A stretch of 64,000 bases of DNA from Granulicella sp. (GTDB lineage Bacteria; Acidobacteriota; Terriglobia; Terriglobales; Acidobacteriaceae): the NCBI GenBank assembly GCA_027452215.1, contig DAIDGQ010000035.1:121777-185776 (forward strand), in the 5' to 3' direction. The translations under genes were made by a program, and so were the position numbers. Shown piece by piece: positions 63,427-64,000 of this stretch. How positions within the stretch are numbered: position 1 is the first letter of the stretch; each line of letters opens with the position of its first letter. The notes under the pieces are model-generated. The model was not told the DNA's origin, did not search any database, and saw only the letters and a list, made by a program, of their open reading frames with translations.

Positions 63427-64000
63427 CGGGGGAATGCGCCCTCTCCGCAATCACACTCCGCAGCGCTTCATCCAACCCCGCCAACGCCTTCGCACCCCCA
63501 CGCCCCAACTCCATCGCTTTCCCCCACGTCCACGGTCTCATCGCCGTATGCAGAGCAAACGCCCCCGTCCGAAAGCTCCCCCGCTCTCCCTCAAACTTGC
63601 CCAGCCCACCCAGCTCAAAATCATACCCATCCGACACCCCCTTGATCGCGCGAAACCCCAACCCCTTCGCCGCCGCCATCCGCGCCACCGTCGCCGCCTC
63701 CATATCCACCATCACCGCCCCAAACCTCTCCATCAGCCGAGCCTTCTCCGCCACACTCGCAATCGCCCCCGCCGTAGCCAGCGTCCCCTCTCCGTCGGCC
63801 CCCGCCACAAACCTCTCTCCCGACGCGACATCCACCACCACCCCAGCCTCCATCACCGACCCAGCCACCACACCCGGAGCGCATCCTCCCGCCAATCCCG
63901 TCGATATCAGCATCCCCCAGCGCCCTGTACTGCGAATATCGCGCAATACACTACCATAATGACTGAAGGCTGTCCCCGTGAACGTTCCGAGCCGCACTGT
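63419..64000 (-). CDS. Nucleoside phosphorylase superfamily protein, possibly HpnG (5' end outside)
   Basis: About 193 residues are present and the frame is open at the window edge, so the N-terminus is missing. ISTGLAGGCAPGVVAGSVM and AVMVDMEAATVARMAAAKG are the phosphorylase/nucleosidase motifs (substrate glycine loop and the Glu that binds the sugar), then FRAIKGVSDGYDFE. The VDMEAA form and the tail with ALHTAMRPWTW resemble the hopanoid-associated phosphorylase HpnG, which releases adenine from adenosylhopane; MTA/SAH nucleosidase is the alternative. Confidence 0.72.
   Translation of the reverse strand, partial: TVRLGTFTGTAFSHYGSVLRDIRSTGRWGMLISTGLAGGCAPGVVAGSVMEAGVVVDVASGERFVAGADGEGTLATAGAIASVAEKARLMERFGAVMVDMEAATVARMAAAKGLGFRAIKGVSDGYDFELGGLGKFEGERGSFRTGAFALHTAMRPWTWGKAMELGRGGAKALAGLDEALRSVIAERAHSPGD

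Noticed and set aside
1..64000. Prophage, integrase, transposase or rRNA operon
   Set aside because: No frame shows integrase, transposase or phage structural motifs, and no rRNA sequence was recognised.

Overview
The window looks like a chromosomal segment of a high-GC acidobacterium, most likely of the Terriglobia/Acidobacteriaceae type. This is an inference from gene content: hopanoid genes hpnC/D/E and hpnJ, a giant propeller histidine kinase, paired DUF507 genes, Mo-hydroxylase, GMC oxidoreductase, two-helix GCxxC protein, and many ABC/TolC parts. It also rests on the very C-rich third codon positions of most genes. No ribosomal RNA, plasmid, phage, transposase or CRISPR feature was seen.

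Layout. 1-15.4 kb has a more mixed codon usage. It holds a signalling block (propeller kinase plus NarL-type regulator, DoxX-like protein, two ECF sigma factors, one with a translationally coupled zinc-finger anti-sigma). A bufferin-type peptide operon follows (bufA-like precursor, MNIO enzyme, BufC-like partner), then a glycogen debranching enzyme, a 5'-truncated GH63-like glucosidase and a type II NADH dehydrogenase. The block ends at the 3' end of a tRNA-Glu gene. 15.6-42.5 kb is strongly C-rich: two DUF507 genes, recJ, an adaptor/TPR/TolC set, hpnJ with two small DMT proteins, hpnC-hpnD-hpnE with a dehydrogenase, an MlaE/MlaF pair, a dienelactone-hydrolase-like enzyme, a two-component pair, a prenyl diphosphate synthase with an FtsX-type ABC pair, and a compact four-gene respiratory-like operon.

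That operon is the most unusual item. It encodes a 12-helix protein resembling cbb3 oxidase subunit I that seems to lack several metal ligands, a small membrane protein, a fusion of a 12-13 helix MFS-like domain with two c-type heme domains of the CcoO/CcoP kind, and a YceI protein. Its first and third genes both carry the same 66-bp dispersed repeat in the same reading frame.

A tRNA-Ser gene at 42.9 kb opens a second stretch of different base composition (43.2-50.6 kb). This carries YeiH, TauE/SafE, DUF1634, universal stress protein, and an efflux operon whose RND pump is reduced to a remnant. From 51 kb the C-rich style returns: a caa3-like oxidase operon (ctaC-ctaD-ctaE plus a small GCxxC protein) whose subunit II has a Tyr where the CuA His is expected, a two-subunit Mo-hydroxylase, an M14 peptidase, a zinc dehydrogenase, a GMC oxidoreductase and the 3' part of a nucleoside-phosphorylase-family gene possibly of HpnG type.

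Linked themes are membrane lipids (hopanoids, isoprenoid supply, Mla lipid transport), aerobic respiration (NDH-2, oxidase, CcoN/CcoO-like operon) and metal or envelope stress (bufferin operon, ECF sigma factors). Bipartite palindromic repeats of the form GGGGCTTCAGCCCC / GGGCTTTAGCCC lie between genes at 37.8, 42.5, 60.3 and 63.4 kb.
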